DNA of 64,000 nt from Lobulomyces angularis (Eukaryota > Chytridiomycota > Chytridiomycetes > Lobulomycetales > Lobulomycetaceae). Made by a program: the position numbers and the translations under genes. This document shows, piece by piece, positions 30,693 through 43,323 of this stretch (position 1 is its first letter; each line of letters starts with the position of its first letter). The notes under the pieces are model-generated. The model searched no databases, was not told the origin of the DNA, and saw only the letters and a list, made by a program, of their open reading frames with translations. The stretch is from positions 1 to 64,000 of the forward strand of contig JADHYX010000011.1 of the NCBI GenBank assembly GCA_027604685.1. The letters run 5' to 3'.

Positions 30693-31317
30693 ACCTCATC
30701 TTGATAGATAATACATAGAACTACTATTTTTGAATTTTCTTTTAATTACAATAGAACAGATTTTAAGTAAAAATCGACATAGCATTATTATGTTTGAAAA
30801 TATAGACAATATAATAATCACAGTATTCTTACTTAATTCGTAGTTTTTTTATTATGGCTATTGTCTATTCTAGTAGTAATCCCATTTATAAAAGATTTAT
30901 TTGCAACTCATTTTCTTTAACTTCATGACAATTTTTTTTGATAAAGTAAGAATTATATTCGTTAATACATTATTTGGTCTGTGTTGTTTTCAAAAAAAAA
31001 AAAGCAAAAGCTATTCTGCAAAACTGTATACAGAATTTTTTGTTTGGAGAAGAAGATCTGATAGATAAACTCATGTCATTTACAGTTTTATTTGCAAAAT
31101 TTTCTTTTTGTTGAGAAAAAAAATAAATTTTATTTTCTAGTTTTTTTATCAATAATTTTTTTTTTTTATTGTTTTCTCAGTGCATTATATAAAACACAAT
31201 TTTTTTTTTTTTAAAATAGAATATTATTAAATACTTAATATATAATTTGGCAAATATTTTTTACAAATTATAAAATGTAAAAAAATTTTTTTTTTTTTTT
31301 TTTTTTTTGTAAATCAG
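30693..31317. other. Spacer ending in a 23-T run before a truncated gene
   Basis: Between the START gene stop and the first visible DIS3 exon. No upstream DIS3 coding sequence is present here in any frame. A pure T run at 31286-31308 is directly followed by GTAAATCAG and the exon. The missing 5' half of DIS3 suggests loss or a misassembly here. Confidence 0.5.
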
Positions 31318-33357
31318 ATATTGCCGATGTGAGCCACTTTGTAAAAAGCGGAAACGCTATGGATTCAGAAGCTTCACGAAGAGGAACTACCGTTTATTTG
31401 GTAGACAAAAGAATTGATATGTTACCTGCACTACTAGGAACAAGTAAAAAAAATAAAATAAAATAAAATTTTTTTATTTTTATGAATATGTATTTATACG
31501 TATTTTTTTTTTCTTAGATCTTTGTTCTCTACATTGTAACGTTGATAGATTGGCCTTTTCTGTAATATGGGTTTGGAATTTCTTAAAAAAAAAATTTTTT
31601 TTTTTTTTTTTTAACGATTTTTTACTTCCCCTTTTTTTTTAAAAGGAAATTACACCTGATGCAGAAATTGTTCACGCAGAATATACCAAATCAGTTATTA
31701 GATCTAGAGCAAGTTTTACATATGACGAAGCTCAAGCAAGATTAGACGATCCGTAAAAAATCTACATATATATATGGTTTAATTTTAATTTTTTTTTTTT
31801 TTTTTTATTTTAGAAAATTAATTGATCCTATTTCAATTGGAATTAAGACTTTAAATATGTTGGCGAAAAAATTACGAAAAAAAAGGATGGATAAAGGTGC
31901 TTTGGTTTTAGCATCTCCTGAAGTTAGATTTAATTTAGAAAATGATAGTCAAGATCCAGTGGATGTTGGTATATAAACATATAAAATTTTATTTGTATAT
32001 TTTTTATCTATTTTTTTTTTTTTTTTTTATAGAAATGAAGGAATTAAAAGATACCAATGCCTTGGTTGAAGAATTTATGTTATTAGCAAATATTCACGTT
32101 GCAAAAAAAATTAGTCAAATTTTTCCTGATTCTTCAATGTTGAGGTTATTTTTTTTTTTATTTTTATTTTTATTTTTATTTATTTTTTCTTTTTTCTTAG
32201 GCGACATCCTAAACCACCTGATTCTAACTTTGAAGGATTAAAAAATGCTTGTAAAATCTACGATGTTACTTTAGATGTTACCACCTCAAAAACTCTTGCA
32301 GATTCATTAGATAAAGCTGTGGTAAAACATTTTTTTTTTATTTGTTGATTTAATTATATATTTTAATTTACTATTTTTTTTTTTTTTTTAAATTTAACTT
32401 AAACCATTTTTTTTTTTTATTTTATATTTTTTTTTTTTTTTTTTTGAAGTACCCTAAAGAGCCTTATTTTAATAAACTTGTACGTATCATGACAACGAGA
32501 TGTATGATGCAAGCAGTATATTTTTGTTCAGGAACTTTAGCGGAACCAGAATTTTGGTAAAAAGAAAAAGAAAACAAAAATACAAAATACTTGAGTTAAA
32601 TTAACAATAACAAAGGCATTATGGTTTGGCGACAGAAATTTATACACACTTTACTTCACCAATTCGTCGATATGCTGATCTAGTTGTGCATAGACTATTG
32701 GCTGCATGTATCGGTTACGATAAACAATATTCATCAGAGTTAGTTGATAAAAGTAAAATGAGTGAATTATGTCAAGGTAACAGGAAAAAAAAAAAACAAT
32801 AAATATATCAAAAGATAAAAANNNNNNNNNNTTATTTTTATTTTTATTTTTTTTATAGTTTTAAATTATCGTCATAGACAAGCACAACAAGCAGCAAGAT
32901 CTAGTGTTGAATTATACACCAACTTATATTTCAAAGGAAAAACTATTCAAGAGGAAGGTTTTGTTATTAGAATTTTAAAAAATGGATTCAATGTTTTGAT
33001 TCCAAGGTTTCTTTTTATTTTATTTTTATTTTAATTTTTTTTTTTTATTAAAGATATGGAATCGAAGGATTAGTGTATACATCATCATCACCACTAGCAA
33101 AAGAAGAAGAACAAGAACAAGAAGAAAAAAACTCTACCAATAACAATTTAAAAAAAAATTTTTTTATTTTTGATCAAAAAAATCAAATCTTAAAAACTAA
33201 TGAAATCTACACCAAATCTAAAGTCGAAATTAAACTCTTTAGTAAAGTCTTGGTAAGAGTCATCGTTGAAGAAGCTGGAAAACAATCTCAAAGGGACAAA
33301 TTGTTCATTAGATTGGTTGAACCCGTTGTTCTTGGTTTTACTATTCCTAAAATTTAA
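31318..33357 (+). CDS. DIS3: Exosome 3'-5' exoribonuclease DIS3/Rrp44, 5'-truncated in this window
   Basis: The sequence starts mid-RNB domain at an intact acceptor (AG at 31316-31317). The first codon is completed by a missing upstream C, giving HIADVSHFV. Then [25 protein letters not shown]-type [77 protein letters not shown] and a C-terminal S1-like region. The [11 protein letters not shown] and SPIRRYAD blocks favour DIS3 over SSD1 or DIS3L2. The PIN domain, cold-shock domains and the first catalytic Asp cluster of RNB are absent; they should lie upstream but do not. Ends FTIPKI. An assembly gap of 10 N lies in one intron. Either a misjoined assembly or a 5'-deleted copy. Confidence 0.88.
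32822..32831. other. Assembly gap (10 N)
   Basis: Run of ten N inside a DIS3 intron flanked by A and T homopolymers; the true length is unknown. Confidence 0.99.
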
Positions 33358-33686
33358 AAAAAAAAAAATAAGAATAAAAAAAAAAAAAATTTTTTTAATT
33401 TTAACAAATTAAGACCAAAAAAATAAATAAGAAAAAAAAAAATATAAAAAAATTATATATATAATTTTTTTCTTTTACATCTTTTTTTTTTTTAATATTT
33501 TAATTTTTTTTTAAAAAAATTATTTATTTTTTAATTAAATTTTCCAAAAAAAACTAAAAATAAAAATTTTTTTAAAGTAAATAAAAAAAAAAAAAAAAAC
33601 AATATTATTAGGATAACAATAAAAAAATATATAAAAAAATAACAATAAAAAAAAAATATATATTTTTTTTTTTTTTCTTCTTTTTT
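33358..33686. other. Convergent spacer, homopolymer-rich
   Basis: Almost purely A and T with many runs, between the 3' ends of DIS3 and SEC24. No feature recognised. Confidence 0.5.
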
Positions 33687-36600
33687 TTATCCACTAGATT
33701 GCATCTCCAATTGAATGCTTCTATGTACAAAACATAAGTAATCTACATAATCCATAGTATCAAAGTTTTTATCTTCACAAAGTAATCCAGAAAATTCTAA
33801 TTCCAACATTGGATCTAGTTGCTGTCTAACAATTTGAAGTTGACAATACTTTTTTCTTTCAAATTGAAATTGTTGAATTAAATTTCTAACTCGTTTATTT
33901 AATTCGGTCTCTAACTGTGGCAACAAATGCTAAAAAAAAAATAAAATAAAAAAATAAAAATTTAATATTTGAAATCTGAAGGAGTGAAGTCAATTACTTT
34001 TCGAATGTCAACTTGCTCTGGTACTTCAACATCAAACAATTGCTTTAACACTTGTGGAGTACACTGCCTTCCAATCCACATCATCATACTAACGCCATTT
34101 TCTTAAAAAAAAAAAAAAAAAGATCAAAAAAAAATTAAAAAAATTTAATTTTTTAACTTACCAATTAAGTAAATACCATTAAATTGCAAACGCTCCATTG
34201 AAACTCTAATGGATGGTGGAGCAACAACTCTACCCAATTCTGGGTTATAGGTTCCATATTTTGACTAAAAAAATAAAATAAATTATTATATATATATATC
34301 AAAAAAAAAAAGTTGTCCAACCTCCAAGTCAATATCATGTAAGGAAATCATTCGAGGATAAATTAAGGGAATACTTTCTGAAACTGGAATACTTTTCAAG
34401 AATCGCATGCTATGCATTCTAATATCCGTACTCATCTCAGGTCCTGCAAAAAAAATGTTTTTCCTTTATTTAACAAAAAAAAAGAGATAATTACGCTCAC
34501 CTCCCCTAAATGCTTTATTCTTTAACAAGGCCAACGAATATATAGGATACAATTTTAAGCTTTCAGGTAAAATTAACTGTCCAGAACTACTCACAGAAGC
34601 ACAATGTTTTCTGTAAGATCCTAATATTGCACAACACTTTTCGGTTAATTGGTCTCGCACTTCCTTTAATGAGCTATTGTTTGCTTGCGCAACTCCTAAC
34701 AAAAATATAAATAACTTTTACTTTACAATTAACGTTACCTGCTTTGGCCAAAAAGTTGATGGTGGAGTCCATTTCGGCAAACCTAAATAGAGTGGATATC
34801 ATAGGTGTACAAGGAACGGAAACAGTGTGAATTCGGACTCTTCTCTCTCCAACTGCGTTAGTATATAACATCGCAACTTGAAAACTACTTTCTTGCTTTT
34901 CGTCTAATTTACTCTCATGCTTAATGCTGACGGCTATGGTAGTGTTACTGTCAATTCCCGCCAACTCAACATCGGTATTATTTCTCATATAAAAGTTTCC
35001 GAAATGATCTACTGTTTTTAACCCATTTGAACAACGAACTCTCAACAAACCATCATAACCAAATGTGTTTGTCAATTGCCTGTGTAAATCGTTTTTGAAT
35101 TTGAGGCCATCCTTTTCCGCATTGAAGTTAGTGTAGTTAAATATTGATCCACCAGTTAAAGAACTTAGTGTTCCTATTTTTTAAATATTAAAATTAATAT
35201 TATGTACAACACAACTACCAATCGTTGCAATGTCAATATAGCTGTTTGGAAATAAAAACATGTCACAGCTAATTCCTGCAACACAAAAATCTTGCCCCAA
35301 CTTTTTCCAAAAATACTCCTGAGGTTCGTAAAGTGATCTTTCTTTATCAGTTCCTAAAAGCTTAACATCTTCTCTATTTTTTAAAGCGCCAGGTCCAATG
35401 GTTGGCAAAAATGTTTGAAATACCAATAACTTTCCTCCATTTTCCTTCTATCACCGATTAAATTAATTCACTACATAGAAAAATAAATAAATACCATTGC
35501 ATAATGCGCTGCTGCGGCAGCTGCCCCTAATGCCGGTTCGTTAATTCGGTTATTTTCGAACATAGTAGGCAAAGAATTCAACAGCATCTCAATAACATTT
35601 CTGGAAGCTTGCGGATCAACAAACAATCCTTCATTTAACGGAACAAAAATTTCATTAATATCTGGAACAATCATCATTTGAGGTTGCTCTAATCCGGCCT
35701 TGATGAATATAATTATTTAATTTTAACTTCCAGAGTTTGTTTTTTACCTTTAGGTTATAAAAATGAACAGATCTGTCGAATGTAAAAATTCCAATTTTTG
35801 TACCTGGTGGTAATCCTTTTCCACTTAAAGGAGTACCTTGATTTGGTTCACCATATAGCAACTCCAATATGGCTTCTACCGCTTTTACTAACATTCCATT
35901 CTGTATTGAATTAAACGAGACGTCAATAGCAAAGAGGTATGAACATGGTTTTGGGGGGCGAGAGCAATATTGCTAATTCATTTAAATGCTGGTAAATAAA
36001 ATCAAATATACCTCTGTTGCAACCCAATCCACAGTTCCATACTGCAGCTCAGGCCGTTGATTAATGTCTTGCCTTCTTCCTGACAAATCCAAATTACACA
36101 TGTATTCGTTTGGAACTAAAATAAAAGTCAAATTTTCAAAATAATTTTCAAAATTTGATTACCAGTATTTTCCATTTGGCATAAATTACACACAAATACT
36201 CTACCACCTTTTATAAACATACAAAAAGGATTAATGTAGCCTTGACATCTGCTGCATCTAATCGGTCCTAATTTACCAGAGTCTACTACTGGAATTGGCA
36301 TTTCACCAGGCAACTGGTCAGCCAGTGGTTGAATTAACAAACCGATTGGTATCGCACTAGTCTTGGCCAATTCGTCGGTGCTAGCAATATGGTATGTTGT
36401 CATTCTGATATATTTAGGGCCAGCATTACCTATAAATCGTTTAAAAAAAAAGTTTTCCATTTTTGATGGAAAAAAAAATATACCTTCATCAAAAGTCTTA
36501 AAATTTGTACTAGTTAAGGGAGGGTTTACAGATTTGTTTAAAGTTCCCCAAACTTTATCACCATGGGTCTCACTATCAAGTTGCATTACTGTTATTGGTG

Positions 36601-37609
36601 AAGGAATCATATCAGGGTCTATTTTTCTCTGAGTATCACCAGAAACTGACATTCTTGGTGTACTTAATCCCGATGCGGAGGAGGCAAACGAAGCATTTGA
36701 CATTTGAGACTGGAATGGAGCAGGCTGTTGCAGACCACTGGAACAAAAAAAAAATTAAATTTTAAAAATAAATTGATATACAATCCAGGTCTTGGTTGGA
36801 ATCCAGGAGGAGGTTGCTGCTGAAAATTCCCAGAAGGTTGCCTGTATGGTGGTTGTGGTTGTTGTTGCCCAAATTGAGGAACACTTGGAGGTTGAAATTG
36901 TTGCGGCTGATTTTGGTATTGAGGAGCTCCTGGAGATTGGCTTTGGTGAGAAAATTGAGGAACTCCTTGAGTTGGATTTTGAGTGCCAGCATTCTGAAGT
37001 TGTCCAGTATTGTGAAACTGTGGAACGGCGGAATTTTGATTTTGAAATTGTGAGAATTGCTGTTGATTAAACTGTTGCTGTGGTGATTGTGGTTGTAGTT
37101 GCGCATGTTGTTGATTCAGCTGATTAAACGGAGGTCGTGGTAGATTCGAATTTAATTGCTGATTTGGGTTGAATCCTACTTGTGCAGGCCGCTAAATTAA
37201 AAAATTAATTAATTGAAATTGATAAAAATGATTGATCAGAAACAGTTTTCTTAAAATGAATTTTTAAATGTTCTCTCTAGTTAAGTCTGATACAATTAAA
37301 TGCTTGTATTGGATAACCTTACTTGTACACTGTTGTAGCCTTGGGGAGGTAGATTACTGCTTAAAGCTAAAAAAGATGGATTAATTTCCACCAATTAGTA
37401 TGAAACAAATTACCTTGCTGATCCAAAAAAACTCTCCTCTGATTAGACTTTGGACTTAAAGGTTGTTGCATTGGATCCTGTTGATTGACATTTAAATTGT
37501 TAAACTGCTGATTTAAGCTTTGATGCATATGACTTTGATTATGTTGTTGATGTTGAAAATTTGGTCTCATACTGGGGTTGATGGATGGATCATTGCTATT
37601 CGTATTCAT
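33687..37609 (-). CDS. SEC24: COPII coat cargo adaptor Sec24
   Basis: Starts at 37609 (MNTNSNDPSINPSMRPNFQH). The N-terminal 300 or so residues are Gln/Asn/Pro-rich, as usual for Sec24. The zinc finger is clear: CSRCQGYINPFCMF then VFVCNLCQ (about 36170-36280), preceded by PIGLLIQPLAD. The trunk follows (GTKIGIFTFDRSVHFYNL, LPTMFENNRINEPALGAA, AGISCDMFLFPNSYIDIATI), then the beta-sandwich and helical regions (GYDGLLRVRCSNGL, IPESV-type lines) and the gelsolin-like end (ELEFSGLLCEDKNFDTMDYV DYL). It ends MQSSG. Sec24 selects cargo for ER exit together with Sec23. About a dozen introns. The antisense frames in the Q-rich part are shadows. Confidence 0.95.
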
Positions 37610-38144
37610 TTTACTAGCTTAGTAGAATATATCAATAACGTTAACAATTTTTTGATCTAGACTAATATTTAGTTAATTTTTTTTTTTTTTTGTTGGCTTT
37701 AAAATTGATAACAAAACTAATCACAAATTAAAAATTAAATGGGGACAGTACTATTATGGATTAATTCTTAAATAACGTGGATTTTAGTTAATATTGCTTT
37801 TCTGTAGGAGTTATCACTGCTGTTGGGGATATAACCTACTACAACAAAACAATGAAGAATAACTAATTCATTTAAACCTTTCTACATCAAAATTAATTTA
37901 ACAATACTTTTCATAATGAAGTTGTTAAACATTTGATTTTTTTAAAATCTTAATAACTCTTTTTAAACTTAAGAACACTTATAAAATAAAAGGGGGTAAA
38001 TAATTTTAATATATTATTCTTTATGAATGAAAATACACTTTAAAAAAAGAAATTAATGTTAAAACTCTTCCAATTTTTTATAACAATTTTTTCTTAATAT
38101 TCAAATTCTTTTTTTTTTTTTTTTTTTGTATAAATCAATTTTTA
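37610..38144. other. Divergent intergenic region
   Basis: About 535 bp between the SEC24 (-) and bystin (+) starts, carrying both promoters. No feature recognised beyond poly-T tracts near 37678 and 38110. Confidence 0.5.
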
Positions 38145-39530
38145 ATGCCTAAAATTACTAAAAGAAGTGGGAATGGTGGTTCAACGGCAGAATTAAACAG
38201 AATCAAATTGGGGCCATTTATGTCTGAAGAATCTGTTAAAAAGAAGAAAGAATTAAAACAGAAAAAAAATCAACAATCCACAGAAAGTAATTTTGTTGAT
38301 TCAAAAACAACTAGGAAAATTTTGAACCTAGTTAAGGATCAGCAAAATGAAGTTTTGGAAGAAGTAAATGGTACCGTTAATGTTTTAGAAAACTATGGAT
38401 TTAATGGAAACCAGGGTTCACCGCGAGAATCTGATATTGAAGAAGAAATTTACGAAGATGACAATGATTTGGAAATAGATGACTTAGATTTGGATGCAAA
38501 AGAAATGGAAATATTAGAAAAGTTTATGAATAAAGAACCAAAAAAGCAGCTAAATTTGTCCAACTTGCTACTAGAAAAATTAAATAAAAATAAAGAACAA
38601 AGCCTGAAAGAGCAAATAGATACACAAGACAAAAATTTTGGTTTAAATGAAAAAGTTGTTGAAGTGTACACAAAGTAACTCATTAATTTTTTTTTTCCTC
38701 GCATTTAATTCAATGTTTTTTAACAGAGTGGGGCTGTTGCTTAGTAGATATAGAAGTGGAAAATTACCAAAAACCTTTAAAATCATTCCAAGTTTAGAAA
38801 ATTGGGAACAAATTTTAAGCCTAACAACTCCTGAAAAATGGACTCCACATGCAACATATCAAGCCACGAGGGTCTTCACTAGTAATTTAAAAGCTCACCT
38901 GGCCACAAATTTTTTCAAAATGGTTTTGTTAGAAAGAGTAAGGGAAGATATTTCTGAGAATAAGTAAGGATTTTGAATTTAAAATGTTAATTAAAAATCC
39001 TTAGAAACTTGAATTATCATCTTTACATGTCCCTTAAAAAGGCATTGTATAAACCAGCCGCGTTCTACAAAGGAATTATTGTTCCTCTTTGTGAAAGTGG
39101 GGATTGTACTCTAAGAGAAGCGGTAATTATTGGCAGCGTGATAACTAAAGTCAGTATTCCAATGCTGCATTCTGCAGCAGCCTTAATGAAAATTGCTGAA
39201 ATGGAATACACAGGTGCTAATAGTTTATTCATTAGAGTGCTGTTGGATAAAAAATATGCACTGCCATACAAAGTTATAGATGCTTTAGTCTTTCACTTTT
39301 TGAGACTTAGAGATGATCCTAGAGGACCTATGCCGGTACTTTGGCATCAGTCCTTGTTAGTGTTTGCGCAAAGGTATAAAGAAGATATGACTAGGGAACA
39401 GAAAGATAGTTTGATTGATCTTTGTAAATATCAAATTCATCCCGCAATAACTGCTGAAGTCAGGCGAGAGTTGGTTGGTGGTGTCGAAAGGGATCATAAA
39501 GAAGTGAAAAGTATGGACATGACATTTTAA
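38145..39530 (+). CDS. ENP1: Bystin / Enp1, 40S ribosome biogenesis factor
   Basis: Three exons. The N-terminal third (from MPKITKRSG) is charged and low in complexity, with an acidic patch [20 protein letters not shown]. The conserved bystin domain begins after the first intron: [20 protein letters not shown], then [46 protein letters not shown]-like [43 protein letters not shown]-like [19 protein letters not shown]. Ends [11 protein letters not shown]. Family role: assembly and export of pre-40S particles in the nucleolus. Length fits the family. Confidence 0.96.
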
Positions 39531-39817
39531 TTTTCAACTGGAATACATTCCAATTTGTTTCTATGTTGATACGCATTTCAAATATTATTAATTAGACATC
39601 ATATCCCTGTTTATAAATTTTCTTCTTACTGCATCAAATTATGAAATTTTTAGGTTAATTACTATATTTAAATTAAAAATAAATTCAAGGAAGTTTATGG
39701 CATAAACTAGCTTCACAAAATTCCTATAATTGTCATTTCATTGTACTAAAGGATATATTTTAATATTTTTTTAATTTCAACAGGGTGAAGTTGCCAATTT
39801 ATATCATTTGTTATATT
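39531..39817. other. Convergent intergenic spacer
   Basis: Carries the 3' UTRs of ENP1 and the SWEET gene. Nothing else recognised. Confidence 0.5.
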
Positions 39818-40879
39818 CTAATTAGGCAAGGGGTAATAGGTTTTTTTTTGAGTGTTCGATCCATTTTTATAAATTAAATAAACAACTAGCTGAATCTGAA
39901 AGGATTAAGTTAAAATTGAAGTTTTAACACTTACAAGTGCTAAAATTGATGCTATACCGTTAGGAAACCAAATGTAAACATCTTCCAAATTAAATCCAAA
40001 GGTCATCCAAGATAAACTTGCTACTAGACTACAAAAACTCAAACTAAAACTTAAAATCTCTTTAGAACTTTTGCTGCTAAAAACTTTCATGACATTTACT
40101 AGAGGGCTCCCAAACATACATACTTTTTAAATAAAAATTTTTAACTATTAAATAAATATTATATTAGTGCTACTTGACACTAAACTTGCCGTTAATCCTA
40201 AGAAGGATATAGTCTGTGGGGTTTTTCCTTTAATCTTTACTGCCCCTAAAAAAAAGCAAATTATAAAATTTTGATCATCAAAATTTTTAGATGTTGCAAT
40301 ACCCAATATTATATAGGAAGCTACTAAAGTTACTAAAATTGCTCTTTCAGCAGCTTTCTGATAAATTACCAATTTATTAATTGAATTAGAAAAATGTATT
40401 TTCAATTTGTTTAAAAAAAAAATAACCAAAAAAATAAAATTTTTATACTCACGAAATTAACTGCGTATTTTAAATAATTAAATATAGTATAAAACGAAAT
40501 GAGCAATCCCAATGAGTTCACAAATATAACAGTCTAAAAAAAAAAACAATGTTGCAAAATTAAAAAAAAAAAAATTCATTTTCTTACCGCTGTTTTCAAA
40601 AGAATTCCGTACTTAAGCCATAAACAACAGCTAAAATTTGTAAAAAATTATTAAAAAAATTTAAAAACAAAAGGCATTGTTTTTGGGAGAAGGCAATATA
40701 CAATACAATAAAAAAATGTTAAGAAATTTAATTATATTTTACTTTAAATAAGTCATAGCAAACGGCAGAATTGAGTGTTGCTGAGTAGATTGGTTTGCTT
40801 TAAAATTTTTTACTGTTGAAATTGGTGATAAAAACATCAAAACTGTAAAAATAATTGCTGATACTTCACTATAAAACAT
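39818..40879 (-). CDS. SWEET-family sugar transporter (two MtN3/saliva repeats)
   Basis: Start chosen at 40879 (MFYSEVSAIIFTVLMFLSPI). This puts a very short N-terminus before helix 1, as in SWEETs; the frame is open a little further upstream but has no earlier ATG. The first MtN3 triple helix has LSPISTVKNFKANQSTQQHS and ILPFAMTYLK, then LWLKYGILLKTAVIFVNSLG. The second has FGSPLVNVMKVFSSKSSKEI, CSLVASLSWMTFGFNLEDVY and WFPNGIASILALIQLVVYLI. These match the P-L, S-T-E/Q and P-N-G signatures of the family. Seven helices are expected. SWEETs carry glucose or sucrose down gradients across the plasma or vacuolar membrane. It lies head-to-tail, 199 bp downstream of the 7TM receptor gene on the same strand. 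Several introns; a few joins are inferred. Confidence 0.9.
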
Positions 40880-41078
40880 AACTGATTCGGTTTTTTTTTT
40901 TATACTTTTTAAAAATTTTAATAGATATTTTACTAAATATTGCAAGATTTGCAGTAGTGTTGTGAAATTTTTTTTTACGAAAAAATATATCTTACATTAA
41001 CGAAAAATAAATACAATACCTAAGTAATCTAAATAAATTAAAAAATGTACACTGAGGAGTTTAAATATATTAATTCCC

Positions 41079-43323
41079 TTATATTCCATTTTTAAAATCA
41101 GGATTTAAGTGACTTTTAAGTGGAGAACCACTAGAAAAGCTTACAACGCCCCCAACATTAAACTGAATGCTTGATCTCCTAATTGGAGAACTATTTAAGA
41201 CTTTATTTCCACAAATATGATTTATACTGCTTCTTTTCGGGAAGACAACGGAATCATCGGTAGTTTCAGAGAAACTCTGTATTTCTACTGGGTAGTTTAT
41301 TGGTTTAAGTACTTCCTCAACTTCTTCCTTGTTCAAAACCTCGTTGTCTGGTTTAATATTAATTGATCCCGTTTCTGAAAGAGGGTTGCTTGTTGGGGAG
41401 TTAACAATGTTCGTTTTAAGCTGCTCCAGTACATTATTTCCTTCATTATCTGAATTGCTCTTTAATGCTACCACGGTTCCTCCAGTTGCTATTTCTCCAT
41501 GGTCTGCGTCAACGTAAGGTTTAGTTTCAGTTGATCTTTGAAAAAATCTATTTACACTTTCATTGAAACTAGTTAAAATTAAGCCCAAAATTATCTGACG
41601 TAAACTTGTTAAAATAATTATAAATACACTGAAGGAAAAACAGATGTTAGTGGTACAGTTGTCCATATAAAATTCCAGTCCTAATAAACTCAGCACCCAA
41701 GGAAGCCAAGTGAGAATTATGAGAATTGGCAGAACAAGGTGATTTATTCTATTTTTTGTCGACCATATAAAATTAACCTCTCCATCTTCGTTAATACTTG
41801 TAAGTAGTGAATTTTTAGAAGGAAATGCCGATTCTCCACCACTTAATACAAATGACTTATTGCTTCCATAAAATCCCTTTCCATGTTTCGTTGATACTTG
41901 AAGGTTAGGATTGACGCATACGTTAGACCTGTTGTAAGACGTTCCCATTATTATATCGCTTGTCTGTGCACCCCCCCTTCTGTTATGAATCCCCCCGCTT
42001 AAACTATCGCCACTATTACTGACGCCAGGGTAATGTAAAGTAGAATTAGCCCTTTTGACTGGAGTTTGGAGAACAGGTGAAATGAATTCGGAATGGTTGA
42101 TATGGCTACTTTGTAGATTTTCTAGAGATTTTTTTACTTTGAAATGTTTATATGTTGACCTCCTCTCAACTTCTGGTTTTTTTGAAGTTTCTAAAACCGA
42201 AAACGAATTACTTCTTTCGACTAGTTCTCTTCCATCAGAAGATCCATTTTTTCCTGTAAATTGCGAAGGTTCCGTTTTCAAATTGATAGAGGTTCCACTG
42301 ACACCTCCGATCTGATTCGACTGACAATTTAATCTTGACTGAATCGAAAGGGGTGAAACAACGCTTTGTAAGTCAATAATGCTTAGATCAGAACTACTCA
42401 TTAAGTGTTGCTGCAGTAAATTTTGTTGTTGCCGTTGATCCACATTAACCAAAGTTTGACTATTGTTGATATCTTTTTGAACCATATCGTCATTCAATTT
42501 TACGATATTAGGAAAGATTATAAAACTGATGATATTAAATAATACAACAGTAAATACTAAAAACGAACAGATAAACCACAGTGACAGTAAAAAATTTCTT
42601 TTATTTGAAGGCATTTCACAGAAAGCTCCGAAATTACTAGAACTTGCATTATTTAAATTTGTGAAATTTAATGAATTGATATTTAAAGTTTCCGTTGTTT
42701 CAGATAAGTTATGTTTTATTAAATTTATTGGGCTCACAACACTTATCCCCGTAATTATAAAGAAAATTATAATTATCCAATTGATTGAATTGTAAAATTT
42801 GGGACCGATAAATACTTTTTTTAAATTTTTTAGACTTGTGTTGATTTTTAAATTGTGGTAATATGAAGGTTTGTCATTTTCCAAGCACTTCGGAAAAAAT
42901 GGTATCAAGGCTAAACTAATAGATGCTGAGGCAAATCCTAACAGAATTGTGTATTGGAAAGTGTAAGATACTACAGAGCAAGACCATTTCTCAATTCCTT
43001 TAATATCAGCGAAACGGTTTAAATTATAGACAATTAGAATTCCATCCAGACAGCTGTTAAATATAAGGAAATTAACATAAATATTTATTAATTAATGAAG
43101 TCACTCATATTTGCTATACCTGCAAAAGTATATAATAGCGTCTGATATTTCATTGGATTCTTGGCGAATGAGATACAAAACAAAGCCCAGGAGCAGAATC
43201 AAGGATGCAGTAACCTAATGCCTTTAAATATATCTTAATTTAATTTTTTTTTACCTCAACAATGATGGTTATTATTTCAAATGTGATGCTTGCTTGTGCT
43301 ATTAACAATATGTCAAAGGACAT
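41079..43323 (-). CDS. Seven-transmembrane receptor-like protein with very long third cytoplasmic loop
   Basis: Three exons: 43255-43323, 43120-43214 and 41079-43053, 712 residues. Seven hydrophobic helices are visible. TM1 FEIITIIVEVTASLILLLGF; TM2 around the CLDGILIVYNL junction; TM3 CSVVSYTFQYTILLGFASAS; TM4 INWIIIIFFIITGISVVSPI; TM5 FLLSLWFICSFLVFTVVLFN; TM6 HLVLPILIILTWLPWVLSLL; TM7 CFSFSVFIIILTSLRQIILG. Between TM5 and TM6 lies a hydrophilic loop of about 240 residues rich in Ser, Asn and Gln. A long Ser-rich tail follows TM7. There are possible N-glycosylation sites in the loop after TM4 and a Cys in TM3, plus a Cys after TM6. Spacing fits a G-protein-coupled receptor of the fungal Git3/cAMP-receptor type, but no diagnostic motif was matched, so the class is inferred from topology. 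Confidence 0.65.

Noticed and set aside
32822..32831. Possible break or pseudogene point at the N run
   Set aside because: It is an assembly gap inside an intron; exons on both sides continue the same protein in frame.
31318..33357. Assignment as SSD1 or DIS3L2
   Set aside because: The blocks [17 protein letters not shown] and the C-terminal S1-like end match DIS3/Rrp44 better.
36792..37070. Plus-strand open frames opposite SEC24
   Set aside because: They are shadows of the Gln/Asn/Pro-rich coding strand with no family resemblance.
42055..42315. Plus-strand open frame inside the 7TM gene
   Set aside because: Antisense shadow of the long loop; the minus-strand frame is continuous over 1.9 kb.
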